This document shows positions 12,201 through 26,800 of a stretch of 64,000 nucleotides of DNA, one piece after another. How positions within the stretch are numbered: the stretch's first letter is position 1; every line of letters begins with the position of its first letter. Source of the DNA: Promerops cafer (Eukaryota > Chordata > Aves > Passeriformes > Nectariniidae). The position numbers were made by a program, and so were the translations under genes. The notes beneath the pieces were generated by a model. The model did no database searches. It was given only the letters and a program-made list of their open reading frames with translations, and had not been told where the DNA came from. The DNA lies in contig VZSE01006614.1 of the NCBI GenBank assembly GCA_013398275.1, forward strand, positions 434,001-498,000, in the 5' to 3' direction.

Positions 12201-14208
12201 AGGAGGTTCTGATTTTCCTCTGTTACTTGTTTATTCAATGACAGTTATCATCCTCCCTAAATTTTATTTAAAGTTCACAGCAGTCTATGCAGCTAGTGCA
12301 GTTTTAGGTTAAGCATATTTTATCCGTAATTGCTATATTTGGTTCTCAAGTTATTATTGTAGTTCCTTGGGGTACATTTAAATCCACCTTATTGTAATAG
12401 ATTATGGAATATAGTGGCTAATGTGTCTAATGTAAAATAAATGACTATAATGATTTATGATCCAGCACTTCAGTTTTATTGAACATAAGGATCATTGTAC
12501 TAAAATGGATGGTGTATTGCTGGTTTAGCATAAAATACTGAATAACATATTCAAGGAAATGAATGGATTGGCCAGTTCATAATATTCTGCCCCTTCAGCT
12601 GAGAGGTCTTTAATAAGCAAGAGTGTCATTACACTTGAAAATGTATGTGTAGGTAATCCATTATCCAGAACAATGACAGTGATCGGATGAAGCTCTTATT
12701 AAAGAAGGGCCCTCCTTACAGGGAAATACAGAGCATTTCCCTGACTGCGGGAAGCTGTGTCATGTGTCTGTATGTTTCTGGTTTTGTTAAAGTGGTTAAA
12801 GCAGTCTTTAGTGTTGTTGAATTTAAAAATTTCAGGTTTGAGGTAGGGGTTTTAAGGTGCTTTTAAAGGTGGAAAGAAATGACAGGAGGCTCTGGTTTGC
12901 ATGGGCTCATGCTGAGGCGCATGTTTGCTGGTTGTACCTATAAGTAACATTTTTCAGCTTTTCATTTTTATCTCACTTGAGGGCCAATACAAATTACACC
13001 TTTGCAGGCACCTTACTTCTGTTTACATCGAGCTTTGGCAGTATTGTCTCCTACTAAATGTCAGGAAGATTGATGAATGTCACAAAGGGCGATACCACTG
13101 GGAGTATTGCTGGGACAGCTCGCCTCAGTGCCACCAGCAATGCTTACTTTTGGACAATCACAGCCAGCAATGTCCCGACTTAAACCCTTGACTTCCTGGG
13201 CTTTAGCTTCAACTTTTTCACTCTTTGACCTCAAAAAGGAAGTTTTTTATTAGTAAGACGCAAAATTAATAGGAGTCATAACATAGGCAGAATACTTGAA
13301 ATTTTCTCTATTAAAGCATGTCTTTAAAAATAAGGAAACAAAGCTAAAATTATGAAAAAATACAGAGAGCAGAGATGGTGTTTTAAAATACATATTCAAA
13401 GGTAACTGTTAGAGGAATGTAGATTATTGTGTACTTTATTTTCACATTTTCCTACAATCAGAATAGGATGTCAGGTTGTAAAAGACTGGCTTCCAGGAGT
13501 GTGCTTATAATAATTTGTAGTAAAAGTCACATTTTGTTATGTAATGGAGAGAGGAAAAAATAATATGTTTTGGGGATGTTATCCTGGAATAACTCCACAT
13601 CCGTTTTCTTAATAGTGCTTAGATAAAGCTGAAAGTTACAAACTATTTTAAAAAGTATATTTGCATTCATTATATCCATTGTAAAAATGAATAAAGAACT
13701 CCTCTTGATAGAATTACAGCTTAAACTACTGAAATAAACATGATCAAAGTACTGTAGTTTTGTTACAGGACTTGCAGACAAGTCATCTCCCCATTTAAGC
13801 AAGACCTCACCAGCATTTTGAGTGGGAAGGAGTTTGTTGCTGTTTTGTCAACTATTACTAGCTTTTCCTGTCAGTGAGCACATCCTTTGGCAGACATGCA
13901 GGGAGAGTTTTAAAATGATTCAAAATTATTTTGGCAATAACTGGAGCACCTACAGTTGTAAAAACACGTCTTCAAAATTTTTATGTATCCAAAAACGTTC
14001 AGGCTGGCTTTGACGTGTAATTGGATCTTGTTTTATTGTCGAGCCATTTCAAGTTTTTAATTTCTTATATCCTAGTGTTTTAAGTAGATCAGTCATACCA
14101 ACGTGCTCAAAAGATCCTAAACTAGCTGCAGCTGTGCTTCTACTGCAGGCACAATTTGCACCAATAGCTATGGTGGGCTGATATGGCTTCTTCTAGTCTT
14201 AATTATTT
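9251..14208. other. Non-coding stretch with a GC-richer part at its start
   Basis: About 9251-9560 and 9720-10110 are richer in G and C than the surroundings and hold overlapping open frames on both strands. None resembles a known protein, and there is no codon bias or splice-bounded exon I could defend. The remainder is A/T-rich unique sequence with no recognisable repeat family. Confidence 0.5.
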
Positions 14209-14257
14209 ACATATATATACATACACACACATATATATATACACATATATATATATA
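14209..14257. repeat. Compound (TA)n/(CA)n microsatellite
   Basis: About 49 bp of alternating ACATATATATACATACACACACATATATA-type sequence. The alternating purine-pyrimidine composition is prone to slippage and to DNA unwinding. It is not part of a recognisable transposon. Confidence 0.93.
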
Positions 14258-17200
14258 GTTTTGATGGTAACAAAGTTAGTGATACCACTTTGCTGAAGCC
14301 TGCCATCAAAGTTTCCTTGCTGCCTTAAACTTCCAGATGGTAAGGTGTATGTTTTGAACAAGAAAAGTAGTTGGAGAACGTGTTGGGTCTTTGTTGACTC
14401 CAAGCTCAAGTTTCTTCTCAGTATCATTGCAGTATGGTGGCACATGAGCCTCTATTTTAGTGGCCTAGGTAGGCTTGAGCAGAGGTACCTAATGAGCTCC
14501 TAAGACTAAGCATGTTGGAGCAGCATCCCACTGCCTGCTCATGTGTGGTTGTGTTGCAGCTCACATCCCCAGTGGGGTGATGAAGCAGCCTCTTGCTGCC
14601 TTTGTGACCTGCTACAGCTGCTGTCACCACATGGGGACATCTGCAAGGCCACAAAACCTGATGCAAGATGATGCCCAGAGCTGCTGCCATGCTGGCTGTG
14701 CTCCTACTGATTCCTGGGAGGTGAGTGAGGTTGCAGTGCTGGGATGTGGCTACTGAGGGAGAGTAGGGCCCCAGGTCACCGTATTTCCCCCTCTGTTTGA
14801 GCACAGGCCCATCCCACAGTGAGAGTGCAGATGTGTTTTATCACCTATCCCTCCATACAAGCCCTCTGCCCATTGCCAGGACCCATCATGGAGAAGAATA
14901 ACTCAGTCTCTGAAGCCGAATTATGACTCTCCCTGTTTCTGAAAGCCCTTTGAGTCTTTGCTTTGCCATGGACATCTGGTTTTCACATCACAGTTACTTC
15001 AGCCCATAAGCTTCCACAAGAATTTTAAATAAAATATCACTACTAACTGGATCCGTGGGGGAAAGCAGTGGCTTTACTCACAAATAGGCACATTGTTGAG
15101 ACTGGAGAAAAAGGGGGTTCTTTCATTCACACTGGGTTACATCACTGAGCGCCAGCCAAATGGTGGAAAATAGTGAGAGCTGTTATAGGAACAAGTTTAT
15201 GTGCTGCAAATGCAGGAAACATCATTGCTAATGGTGCACATCTGATGTGTATTCAGGCCTTGGCTGTAGCATTTCAGGAGTAGGAGATGGGCCAAGTGAT
15301 GGCCTGGGAGCTGTGGGCATGGCATCCCAGGAAGGTGGTGGTGGCCCTCAGCCATGGCAGGGAGGTCTTGTGGGTTAAAAAGAGACTTTCCTGCACCTCT
15401 GCAAAGGCATATGTGAGTGTCTGGATTTATCTCACCCAGTTTTAGACATCTCTAAAACTTATCCACTAACTCATTACTGTAAGCCCCCTTGACAGGCAGT
15501 GAACAAGCACTTCCAGAGTAACTGTCTAGACAGGATGATACTGAGGTATGCTTATAAATACCTACTAAATGTAGAAAAAGCCTTGATTGACTAACTGAGA
15601 ACTAGACATCTAACTTCTAGATGCTGAAATTAAGCCAGATACTGTCTCTTCTTTTAGCTTTCCTTGTGCTTCTTTGTGCGTATCTTACAAGTCTCAGTGT
15701 GTGCAGAATAAATTAAAAGGTCTGTAACTGCCTCTGCACATATTTATGATTTAAAAATAGTAACAAGGTCCTGCCATAGGAAAATTTTGTTAAATCCCTG
15801 CATAGTGAAGATCAGTGACAGCCTAAGCACATATGTCTCCAGATACATATATATGCATATATATCTATTAAAAAAACCCATGTCTTTATATTTTTGTGAG
15901 AAAATTTTCCTGTTATCATGACTGGCTGAATGCATTCTATATTTATTCTTCTGAATGAGTACAATTTAAAAAATAGACATAAAGAAATAAACATTTTCTG
16001 ATGCAGGAGAAACTTTAGCACCCCAGGGTTTGTCAAAGGATGAGGAACGTTCTCCTGTATGTGAACATGGATACAGTACTTAGACGTAGGATTTCTCAAA
16101 ACAGAAGGACTTTTATACTGTATAGAATCAGTGTAAAAAATGAAAATAAATTTAGTGACTTATTGTTCGCATTAAACATGAGGTCATTTCTGTGGTGTGT
16201 ACATCCAGCCTTTTTGAAATTGAGTAAGATTTATGCACGGATTTCCATGGTGTTTTACAGAAACTTTTTGTTACAAAACATGTATTTGACTGTGTCTGAT
16301 AATATTCCTGCCAAGTGCTCAGTTTTTCTTCACGTACTTGCATGGTTTGTGTGTATGTGCAACGATACGTGCCAGTTACGCACTCTTGATTATTTAAAAC
16401 CATATATATTTATGTCCACACCTATCTGACTGTGTGTGCCCAGCATATAGAAAAGTGAGGATTATTGTCTTATTTCTAGTTTCCGGGTTGGTTTTGTTGT
16501 TCTCAACATGTGGAAACCATCTCTTTTTGCGACATGAAATATTGTCACTGAGTTGGGGACTGCACTGGCCACATGCTGCCAAGAACTACCTCCCCCCTCT
16601 ATTTTCTGTGGAAAGAGGTCACACCTCTTCTGGTACCTTGTCCTGGTAGCGCTCCTGCTCCGGCACCCCTCGGCCGCAGAGGGACAGAGTGGTAGGGAAC
16701 ATTGTTGGTCTGAGCTCAGCTTGCCCACCCTGCCTTTTGGTATCAGTAGAGGCACTTGCTGGTACTTAATTATTTAAATGACAACTTCACAATATCAACT
16801 GGATTTTGTAAAGTTACGCACAGCAATTTCCCAGATTCTCCCACTCAACATTTGCTGCACTTTTTGCCTTTGCATTTGGTTTCTTTTCTGACCAGTGCAT
16901 TTCCCACCATGCTCAGACCAGGCAAGTAAACCTGCTTTATGCAGCATGCATGGTTAAAAATCCCTCACAGGTTCAGAGGGCAGAGGAGATCTTCATCTCT
17001 CTGTAGTGCTTTTCTCTTCATTGTGGCCTTATTTGAGGCTGGTAGGACGTTCAACTTGGTTTACAAATAGAAAGCCCAGCCGGGTCTTTTCCAGGCTGCG
17101 GAGCCCAGTGTGTAGATGGAGTTAAACAGTTTTGCATTCCTGAAGAGAACAAGAATGTTTTCACAGTGGAATTTGCTCTGTGTGAATTACAGGAGTTTAT

Positions 17201-20200
17201 TTTTTCAGCATGAATTCCTTGGACAGTTTTTTTTTTGTTTGCTTGTTTTTTTAAAGAGGAGATGATATGCTATGAAAATATCTACAGTAGTAACTAACAG
17301 TGTTGTTATTAAGGCTTGATTGGGAAAATTCGGGTTAAAAAGTCCATGTGCTATTGAGGAGGGACAGGAAGAAAACATATTGCAGCATTTTCTCCTCATT
17401 TCTGTGTGCAGGGTAAGCTGTAGTAAGCTCACATAGTTGTGCCGTGCATCGGTTGCTGCCAGATATTTCCTATCGGTATTTCCTGGGGAGCGGGAAGCGA
17501 TGATGCTGCATAGGGCACATCTCTGACCAAACATGCCTGTTACTGAGGCTCTGCCAGTGAAGAGATTCTGTGTCACTGTGTCCTGAAATGCTTTTTTCAA
17601 GCAGGGTTTACTTTGGGTTTAGAAATAGGACAAGAAGCACTACATGAAGCTAAATATTAGTATTGTTGCTTTTCTGGCAAGAAGGCCAAGGAAACAGAGG
17701 GAGTTGTACTATTCCATCATGCAACATTAGCTGCATGTCATGTGACTATGTGTGGAGGGAATTTTTATTATCTTTTAATTTGAGCTATAAGGGTAGGATT
17801 GCGTTTTGCCCTTAGACAAGTTCTCTAGGCTCCCTGTGGGTCTCAGTGGGAGGTTTGTGTGCTCATCCATGGGCAGAAATCACTTATAGCTTTGGAGTTT
17901 CCACACACAAACATGCTCCTGTGAGGTCCCTCACTTGAGCTGTGGGGACTGGCCTTATCTCACAGCATCTTTTGCAGAGGAATTAATCAGCCTCATTTCT
18001 ACCACAGCATACACACAGATGGATGCCAAAAAGCAGCTGATAGGAAATAACCTTTTGTCCCAGTTAAAAGGTTCGTGTAGTCACGCCTAAGTTCTGTTTG
18101 GGTTGACACATCCTCAGAGATGGTATTAATCTGATGCATGCCACTGATGTCTTGGGGATGAGTGGTCACTCAGAAAAGACCTCAATTCCCTTGGTCAAGA
18201 AAGCTGGAAACTTTCAGCACCAGCTGCAGTTCAGCTGCCTTGGATCATCTGCAGGGGGACTTTCTCCTTTCAGACATGATTGCCAGACAACTGGGAGATA
18301 AGAAGAGTAGGACAGGATAAAGAAACGGCAACAACATTTGGGAGCCAGGGACTACTCTGAACTTGTGTAAGACATGGTGCGCTGTCCTCTGCCAGGGATG
18401 GCAAAGGTGACATCAGCTCTGGGCCACAGAATCAGTTTTTGAGCTCATCTAAGCAATACAGGCACTTTGTAGATGTTCCATCTCTTTTCTGCTCAGGGAA
18501 AAGTATAGGAGAGCTGTCTTGACCTTCTTCTGAAAGAAGAAAAATCTTTGAAGGAAATAAGCTTCAATAAACTTTAAAAGGATTTCAGGAAGTCCTTCTT
18601 TAGGGATTTGTGTATCACGTGGCATTATCCCATGTATTTCACTGCTGCACTGCAATGAAAGACTTCCTATGCTGTCTTTTTAACCAGACCAATATACTGC
18701 TTACATTGACAGAAAAAGTGAGTTATATTCTGCATCATCATCTCTTCCACATTAAACCTAATATGTATTTCAAGGCAATGGCAGAAAAAGTGGAGTTGTA
18801 TGCTATCCCCCTGTCTTTTTTTAGTTTTTTACATCCAGAATGTGACATGACCTATCCTAGATACACAAAAATAAAATTAATGAATTGCATAGGTTTTGTG
18901 AGACCAGCTTTGATCTACAGAGGCACCATAATATGAACATTGGATTTTACTGTATTAGAGATTAAAACACAGTCCTAATCAGAAACCTTAATCAAAAAGC
19001 TTATGGTGAATATTAGCTTCTATTCCAGAGTAGCAAATGCTTTACATTTCATCATAGAATCAAATGATCCATAGAAGCTATTTTTTTATATGCTGTATTT
19101 TCGCTAGGTTAGGTTATTTTATATGCATAACTTGATAACAGCCTGTTTAGTAAATGCACTGTCTAGAGGTAGTGATTTTTTTTAAGCAAAACCAAGAAGT
19201 GGGCTCAGCACTTCCCACACGTTAAAACTGGAACAATTGAAATTTTATGCAGTAGAGGACTGGAAGTGTGTTGTGCAACAGGGGAACAAGTGTCAGCTCG
19301 AAGAAGACATGGAGAGGGGAGGCTGGAAGAGTTTTTAGGAGGCTGAAAGTGTGTTTAGTCTAGCTGAGTGCAAGCTGGGCAGTGACACTGTGTATGCTGA
19401 GTACCCCAGAGGGGAAGGCTGCTACAGGGGAAGGTGATTAGTTACACCTAGAGGACAATGTGTGTGCAAGAGTATTCTGGGAATGCACAGGTCTGAAAAT
19501 GAATGCAGTTTGTAGAGTAAAGCAGAGGAGGGAGGTTCCAGAACAGCCTCCTGAAATCAGCAGCAGGGACATAAGGTGATGTCCCTTGTGTTTTGGGAGT
19601 GGACTTCAATAACACAGTTTTGTGGAAAGATGCTGATTGGAGTCTATAATCTGGCATGCCCTCTACCTTCCGGCAAATTCACAAGTCCTTTGAAGATTCA
19701 CTTGGTTATGGCACATGCAAACGTGTAAGTTTTTTTCACTTAAGACCTGAAGTTCACTGAAAGAAGCAAAGTCATTGATATGTACTATTTTTGAGGAATA
19801 TGCTAGTCTTTCCTCCACAAATAGGAGGAGGAGGAGGCACAGATGGTGAGGGGAGGTGCATTCTGCTCATTGCCACTAACAAGGCAGCGTAGGTGAGGGC
19901 ATCTGTGTGTTGTATCCACGTTTATGTGCCAGTGATGGACATTTCCTCTTGCTACCACGTTTCTTCTGAGAGACTGTGCCCCTTCCTGGCTTGGGATTGT
20001 TCTTTGGTGGGTTACACACAACGCAGGAACACTCATAAGGCTGGGAAGACTGAAGGATTCTCCTAACCATTTGTGTAGCATAAGTGCCATTCATGAAGGT
20101 GTGACTGGTCCATCACAGCATGCCGTGTTTTCCAGGCCCATGTAGATACATCCAAGCATACTCATTAATATCCTTTTCTTTGTGTTTCCGTGTGATTTTT

Positions 20201-23200
20201 CTGAACTGAACTGAATGGCCTAAATTATGGTACTTATTACCTAATGGTTAAAGTGCACCATTAGTACTGTGATGATGGAAGTACTTTGTTTTTTCCCTTC
20301 TGTACCACAGACTGTTCAGGGAGAGAGAAAAAAACCACTCAGGCCTTATTAAATCACTCATGGACCTGGTGTTAGCATGTCTCACCCCTGTGTATTGTAG
20401 TCTTCCCAGGGCTGTAGGTAGAAGAAAGCACCATGAGTAACATCCAGACAGTCTGGCCCAAACTGCATATGTGGGGATGCATGGAAGAGTAAAGAAGTAT
20501 TTTGACAGATGTGATAGCACTAGAGGCTCTCAGTTTTTAGGGATAAAAATCTCACTTTAAAAAATAAAAGGTATGCTCAGTAATTTTGTTAGGGAATCAG
20601 GCCACTCATACAAATAGAAATATGGTCAATGTGGTGTACTGTTCAGGCTATGCAGTGAGTCCTGGGTTTGGTGCATGTTTCTGTCATCAGAAAGTGCTGC
20701 AAAACATTTGGCTGTGTCACCATGGGCTAAGAAGTGTCTCTGTTCTCTTGACTGGACAAATAACACTGAATTTGTAGAGTCAGCTGAAGCTACGTCATAC
20801 AAACATAAGGTGGACATCTAGAGATGGGCTACAAGGAGCACAGGCAGAAGGAAAGGAGGTGTGAAATTCCACAGAACAGAAAGGATGCAACATGCCAGGT
20901 ACCACTGCACTTGCAGGGCAATGTTTTATGATGGGGGCTGCTTTTACTGCATATGGGATTAGAATATGGGAATTAGGGAACATTGTGATGGATTGATTTC
21001 GATTGCATATGCCACAAATACTGGATAAAAATATCAGACTGTGGTTTCTACCCAAATGATTCATGAGTTCTAGTTACTTACATCATTTCATAAAAAGCAG
21101 GGAATATAAAGAGGTTCTCAAATGCATAGTAATTCTGAGGTAATCTGAATGGTATAAAAATAATAAGCAAAGACATATAGGGGTAAAAACACTAACCATA
21201 TTTGTTCTCAGCCATATCTGCAGAGAGTGTATGGCAGTTTTCAAAGCAGGCAGACAGCTACCAACATTTTTCTTCAAAAGGGCAGAATTTGACTTTTACC
21301 CTTTACAAGAGCATTGAGTCGCCTGCCTGAGGAATCTTCATTTTGCCTGCAATCAGAAGGGGCACTGTGTGGACTAATGTTGATGTCATTTCTCAGCTGA
21401 AGCCAGTTCTGTCTAAAATATCAGGGCCCAGACAACTTTATAGCAGCAGAGCAAATGAAAATACCTAGTTCTGTTTATAACTTCTCAACTGTATTCACAC
21501 TTTGGATGCCAGTTTTTACAAATAATTTCTAGATACTGCAAGAAAAACATTCTCTGTAAAGGTCAAAAACTGGACGAAGCCTGTTTGGCATCATATGCGT
21601 GATTCCATACGTTCACATGTACAGTGACCCAAATTTAACCTTGGCCAAAGAGAGTAAAGCACTGTCAGAGTCAGTACTTGCACAAGGATTGCCTTTGACA
21701 TGGTATTTCCTAGATCATTGCAACCTATGGGAGCTGCTAATTATCTGTGGATAACCAGAAAGGTAATACCTGTAATTTCCTTATCACCCCAGGCTGTCTA
21801 CTCACAGTTGCAGTGTGTTAGTATGGGATGCCAGTATTGTGCAATGTGGGTAAAATCTACAGTGACAAATGACTTATGAGCCATTTTCAAGGTGACATTT
21901 TGATCAGGGAGCTTGTGCCAAGTGTTTTCTATTAAGCATTTCATTTCACTGCATGGTTAATCAGCAAAAGATTCCTCCAAAAATCCATTATGTCATATGT
22001 CATATGTAATATGTCAGGACCGTTTCTCCTTGCTCAAAATGAAGGAGGGACAACAAATGCTTGAAAAACAGCAAATCTTATTTCTGCTTAAAAGTTTAAA
22101 AAAAGACAAAATAAACATGTAGCTTTGCTTCTGACCTTGTTTAAAAGCTGTCTAGATGAGAAACCAAAAATGTAAAGGTTTACACAGCTTGATATGTTAT
22201 TCATTATGCAAATACTTTCAAAAGCAATGCGAGCCTGTGTAGCGTTATGATATTTGATAAAATCAGTATTAACTATGTGTGTCTTTTGAAGTTGTAATAA
22301 GTCTGGGTCATTTTATATGACTGCAAAGACCTCTTGGAATATAGATCAAATCCCCAGCATGTTTTCCTTTCTTAGCAAACCCTTTTCTGCATCTAGAAGG
22401 CTCAAGTACTAAGACAACCCGCAAGCTTGTATCAGAATTGGTCTTTCTTTTTCCTTTCTCTAAATGAGAAATGAATTTTATATACGCTTACCAACAATAT
22501 GCTTCTCTTTTAAGTCAGGGTCAGCATAGATTCAGTTTTAAATGTGCTTGAGCCTTATTCTTGACTAGTTGATTCTGACAGGGCTACACATGTATCTTGT
22601 TTACTTAAGGCAGGAGGTAGTCTGAAACTCGGTTTCCTCTTACTGACCATCGCAGTAAGATGTCTAAATGGTTTCCAACTTGCCAGCTTTCAGCTCAGGC
22701 TGAACTCCTTTGAAATCTTCAAGGACTGTACAATTCATGGATTTATTTACAGTCCTAACTTCTGGTTCGAGTACCAATAACTGTGAAGTAACAAACGGAT
22801 GGGCAGACTGGCAAAGCACCCTTGTGAAATGGGCACACAAAATACTCTGTTTTAAGCCTCACCCATCCTGCTGTGTGTTAACTGCCCCAAAATGGCAAAA
22901 AGAGCGTATGTCTCTTCTGCTTCAGAAAATCCCAGTTAGATACTTAGCAGTTTTCTGGGATTATCAATTAGAGGTACCAAAATGGGAATCATTTCTTAAT
23001 GTCTTTCCATGCCCAAAGTAAAGAAAGTAAAGTTCAGGCACTTGACTCCTGAAACAATCTTATCACAAAATAAGTCTTCCTATAAAGGTTCTGGTGAGGC
23101 TCAGGCATATATTAGGAAAACAGCCTGATAGTTTCCATGTGTCAGTCACAAAGACCTGCAAATAGACTGTGGCACACTCTTCTGGCTTAAACACTTCCAG

Positions 23201-23746
23201 ACACTATTGGCATTGGTGCTGGTCTTCAGAGAAGAGACCTGGACAGAACCAGGTTCTTCCCAGTAGTAGTCCAGCCTCACTGCTGAATGTGCATTATGCT
23301 TTAAACCTATTGCTAGAAGTTGTCTGCTCTCATTTATGTTCTTCATATATCACCTTTTCCCTGTTGTCTCCTGACAGTCATTGCCTCTGAGATCTGTTAA
23401 TGATGCAACTGAGAAACACTTGAACTTCCATAGAGTTTAATTTTCAGTGCCAAGCTTTGTCAGGTTGACTGAGCAACACAGGAGCCACTCACAGTGGATA
23501 CAACTGTGGTCCTTCTTCCAGAGGTGAAGACATTCATATGCTGCAGGAAACAAGTGTCTACCATAAACACTTACCCTATCCACCCAGTTCTTCACTTGGA
23601 CAACTGAAACTGGAAAAATCAAGAAGTATGCAAATCCTTTGTACAAAGGATATGATGCTAAAGATTTCTTTTGATTATCTTTGAACTACGAGTTATTTTC
23701 AGCATGAGAACCACCAGTAAATTATTTGAAACAGTTTTACAATACT
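14258..23746. other. Non-coding stretch, no gene recognised
   Basis: About 9.5 kb of unique A/T-rich DNA. Two minus-strand frames at about 19803-20094 overlap one another and contain a basic, cysteine-bearing peptide, but I recognise no family and they are within chance length. A short tandem of TGTCATA-like units lies at about 21991-22015. A short TA-rich run lies at about 15843-15867. Confidence 0.5.
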
Positions 23747-23877
23747 CCTTCAAGACTAGGCTTGGTGGGGGGCTCTGGTCTAGTGGAAGGTTCCCTGCCC
23801 ATGACAGAAGGGTCGGAACTAGACGATCTTTGCAATCCCTTCCAACCCAAACCATTCTGTGAGTCTATGATTCTGTG
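23747..23877 (+). mobile_element. CR1 LINE 3'-tail fragment
   Basis: This is the final piece of a CR1 element in sense orientation. It contains words typical of the CR1 3' UTR: 'CTGGTCTAGTGGAAGGTTCC', 'CTGCCCATGACAGAAGGGT', 'GGAACTAGACGATCTTTG' and 'CCCTTCCAACCCAAACC'. It ends in the short degenerate octamer-type repeat ATTCTGTGAGTCTATGATTCTGTG, which marks the CR1 3' terminus. Only about 130 bp survives, so the copy is severely 5'-truncated and non-coding. It lies in the opposite orientation to the CR1 at 1.2-1.9 kb. Confidence 0.95.
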
Positions 23878-26800
23878 CCATGTGAACTCCATGAGAACCT
23901 TGATTCTGTAGGGAGGAGCTATTATAGAATTGCTTACTTTCTCCTGTGGGATGAGGTTTACTTTGACATCAAACCAAGTGGGTGGACAATCACCATGGTC
24001 AGTGTGTCCATTTGTATTATAACCAGCCCTTTTCTTGAACCCTTGTCAGAAATTTCTTTCAGTGAAGACTTTGGTGGTCAGACTCAGTTTGTAGTGAAGC
24101 TTCTGCTTCTCAGTGTTTATCCATTCTGAAGAGGCTCAACTAGTGCATGGGATCTCTCCTACAGGGCATGGAACTGCTTTTCTTCAGTGTCCTACCTCTC
24201 TCTGAAATCCCTTTCTGTACTATTCCCTGAAAATGGGCTGTAACACAGTCCTTATGTCTTTGCTTTCTAAGGACACAGACCCTATTGTGCAGTATCCTCA
24301 GCTAGAAATTCAGAGTCAGATTTTGCTCCCTTTGCTTTGCCGTTGGAGAGGACAGCATTGCTGTCTTAAGGTCTCCAGTAATGAAGCATAAAGGCCAGGG
24401 GTAGAAGTCGCAGGGGCTGGTTGGCCTAGGACATCTGGAAAAGTAGAAACAGGTGAAAAACTTCAAAAGCTCATTACAAAAGTATGTAACTTATTATTTC
24501 TCTATCAGCAGGAAAAGGCAGACTTACCAGGTGTATTTATGCAGGTTGTATTGTCCTGACTCTGGCTTTAATCTGGGAAGATCAGGGCAAAACTACACCA
24601 CAGCAGAGAGAGATACCTAGGGAAAGGACTGTTCTTATAAAGAAAATCCTTGTTGCTGTTGTGTTTATTTGAGAGGCTTTGTTGACAGTCTTGTTGGAGC
24701 TGGTTTGGAGTGATTTGGAGAGCAGGCTGAGAGAACCCAGACTGACGTAGCAGCTGCTATAAGGAACCTTATACAAACCCTTAAGATTCATAGAAATAGT
24801 GTCCAGATATTTATTGGAAAAAATAAAAGTATCAGTTAAATGCCAAATAGGAAACAGGAAGGAGGACAATGGCCAGCAGGGAGGAAATTCAGTGGGACTT
24901 TATTTGTTGTCTTGTGACTATTTTTTACCTAGCAATAAAAGTGCCTACAGCACATGTCCTCCTGTTTTGCGAATTACCCTAAACGATGCATTCATACTCT
25001 AATCATTTGTTTCTTCCACATAAATGAAGGCACGTTTATGTTTTCATGCTTTGATAAGGCCATTACTGTAATTTTTTTGCAAAACCCCTTGCTAAGGTAC
25101 CTTAATTGATGCAGGTGATAATACTGTCTGAGCCTGGCAGGGTGAATCGGAAATCTTACCACAGTTTGTGAAAGTAAGTAGCAATTCACCTTCCTCCCTA
25201 CTGGGCAGTAAGTAGGAAAACATACACTCACATACACCAAAATGTTCTTTCCGTAATATCCTTGTCTCTGGTCCCAAGGATAAGATTTGTTTGTTTCCAA
25301 ATATATTCCTGTGCTACTCATAAAAACACTGTCAGAGCAGTATTTGTATGATGCATTTGACAGGAACAAATACTGGGCATACTTGATCCATTTAATCTGT
25401 TCAAGAGGCTGACTTGGGAAGTGCTGTGCCCTCAAAAGCCCTGATGGTTTTAGGAGATGCCAGAAAAAAAAAACAAAAAAAAACAAAACCAAAAACACTG
25501 GCACTATAGGCAGTTGTGTTTGAAGTTTAGGGATGCCATGTCAGCAAGAGTAATGAGAGACAGGTTTCTCTAAGAAGGAAAAGTGAGTGGTTATTGAGAA
25601 GGTAAAATAAAAGAAAACATGGAATTGAGGAGCTGCTCTGTCTATATGATGATGGATTTTTACTGCTTTTTCTGGCTATGAGCAAGACTTTTCCCAAGTG
25701 TGGGGGAGAGTGGGGAGTGAGCAGTTTGACAGGGCAGTAAGATCACTTAACAGTAGAGAAGAGATTCTCAGTTAGCTTTGCCAGATAAGGATGAAATAAG
25801 TAGTATGGCTAGGTACAAACCTCTTTTTACTAGATCAAACGTCAGTGAGCTACTCTATTATTATTATTTGTAAATCAACATAAAAGCGTTGACCAATGCT
25901 TCTCACAATATAGTATGGGCTGAAGTGTGTGAGCACTGTGCCACCAGGACAAGACTCTAGGTATGAAGAGAACAGATGGATGTATCAGTGCTCATGTCCT
26001 TCCTTAGGGGAAAATATTATATCCTCATTAAGTTATTGCTATCTATATTTCTTAATACAGCGTACTCATTATATAGGCTGTTGTTACTGACCATTTATAC
26101 AAGAATATCTTTGAAGCAGTGTTAATCTTTCAGACGTGTACATTTTGAATTCAGTAAGCTAGTTTTGATTTCTTTTAGTAATTATTTTTAAATTGTACTC
26201 AGATTGTTGAAAACATCTTCTGTGATTCATGTGATTATTTTTTTATTCCATCATGTTTTTTTCTTTCTCTTGGAACACTAATGCTGGTATTACTGTTTTT
26301 CCTAGCAATTGTTGGTTCTTTCCCACATGTCTGGAACTGATTTTGTTCTCCATGTTTTTAATGGAGCTGGAGTGAATGAAGCCCTTTGTTTAGCTTTCTT
26401 TCTGTGCCTCAATATCATTAGGTGTCTGAAAAATATAGAGCTTCTGTGGCACTTAACAAACGTTAACACTGACCATGCCCAGCTTTGCAGGAATTTTAAT
26501 GTTGGTTTTTGCCTTTACCTGGCACATAACTCAGGCTTGATCCAGCCGTGTTTCAGAACTTCTGGGTATCTAATAGAACTATGTGGCCCTGTTGCACATG
26601 CCTGCATAACCAGCATCCTCACTAACATCACCACTCACAATTTTGGTGCCTGCTCCATATCTGCTGCTCTCCTAGTGCTGCTTTCCAATAGCTTTGTCTC
26701 AGTGAGCAAGACTCAGAAGGCATCTATTCCCCTTCTCTGCCTCTCCATTCTTCCACCCTACAGTGCACCTCTTGGATGACACAGTTTCTAAAAAACCACA

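Noticed and set aside
16970..16982. GGTTCAGAGGGCA as a DR1 nuclear-receptor site
   Set aside because: Only one half-site fits the consensus well, and single DR1-like matches are frequent by chance. No supporting context was seen.
19045..19075. ATCATAGAATCAAATGATCCATAGAAG resembling a CR1 3' terminal repeat
   Set aside because: No CR1 body adjoins it on either side, and the similarity is limited to a short A/T-rich word.
22763..22774. GGTTCGAGTACC resembling a tRNA B box
   Set aside because: No A box, acceptor stem or cloverleaf pairing could be found around it, so it is not a tRNA gene.
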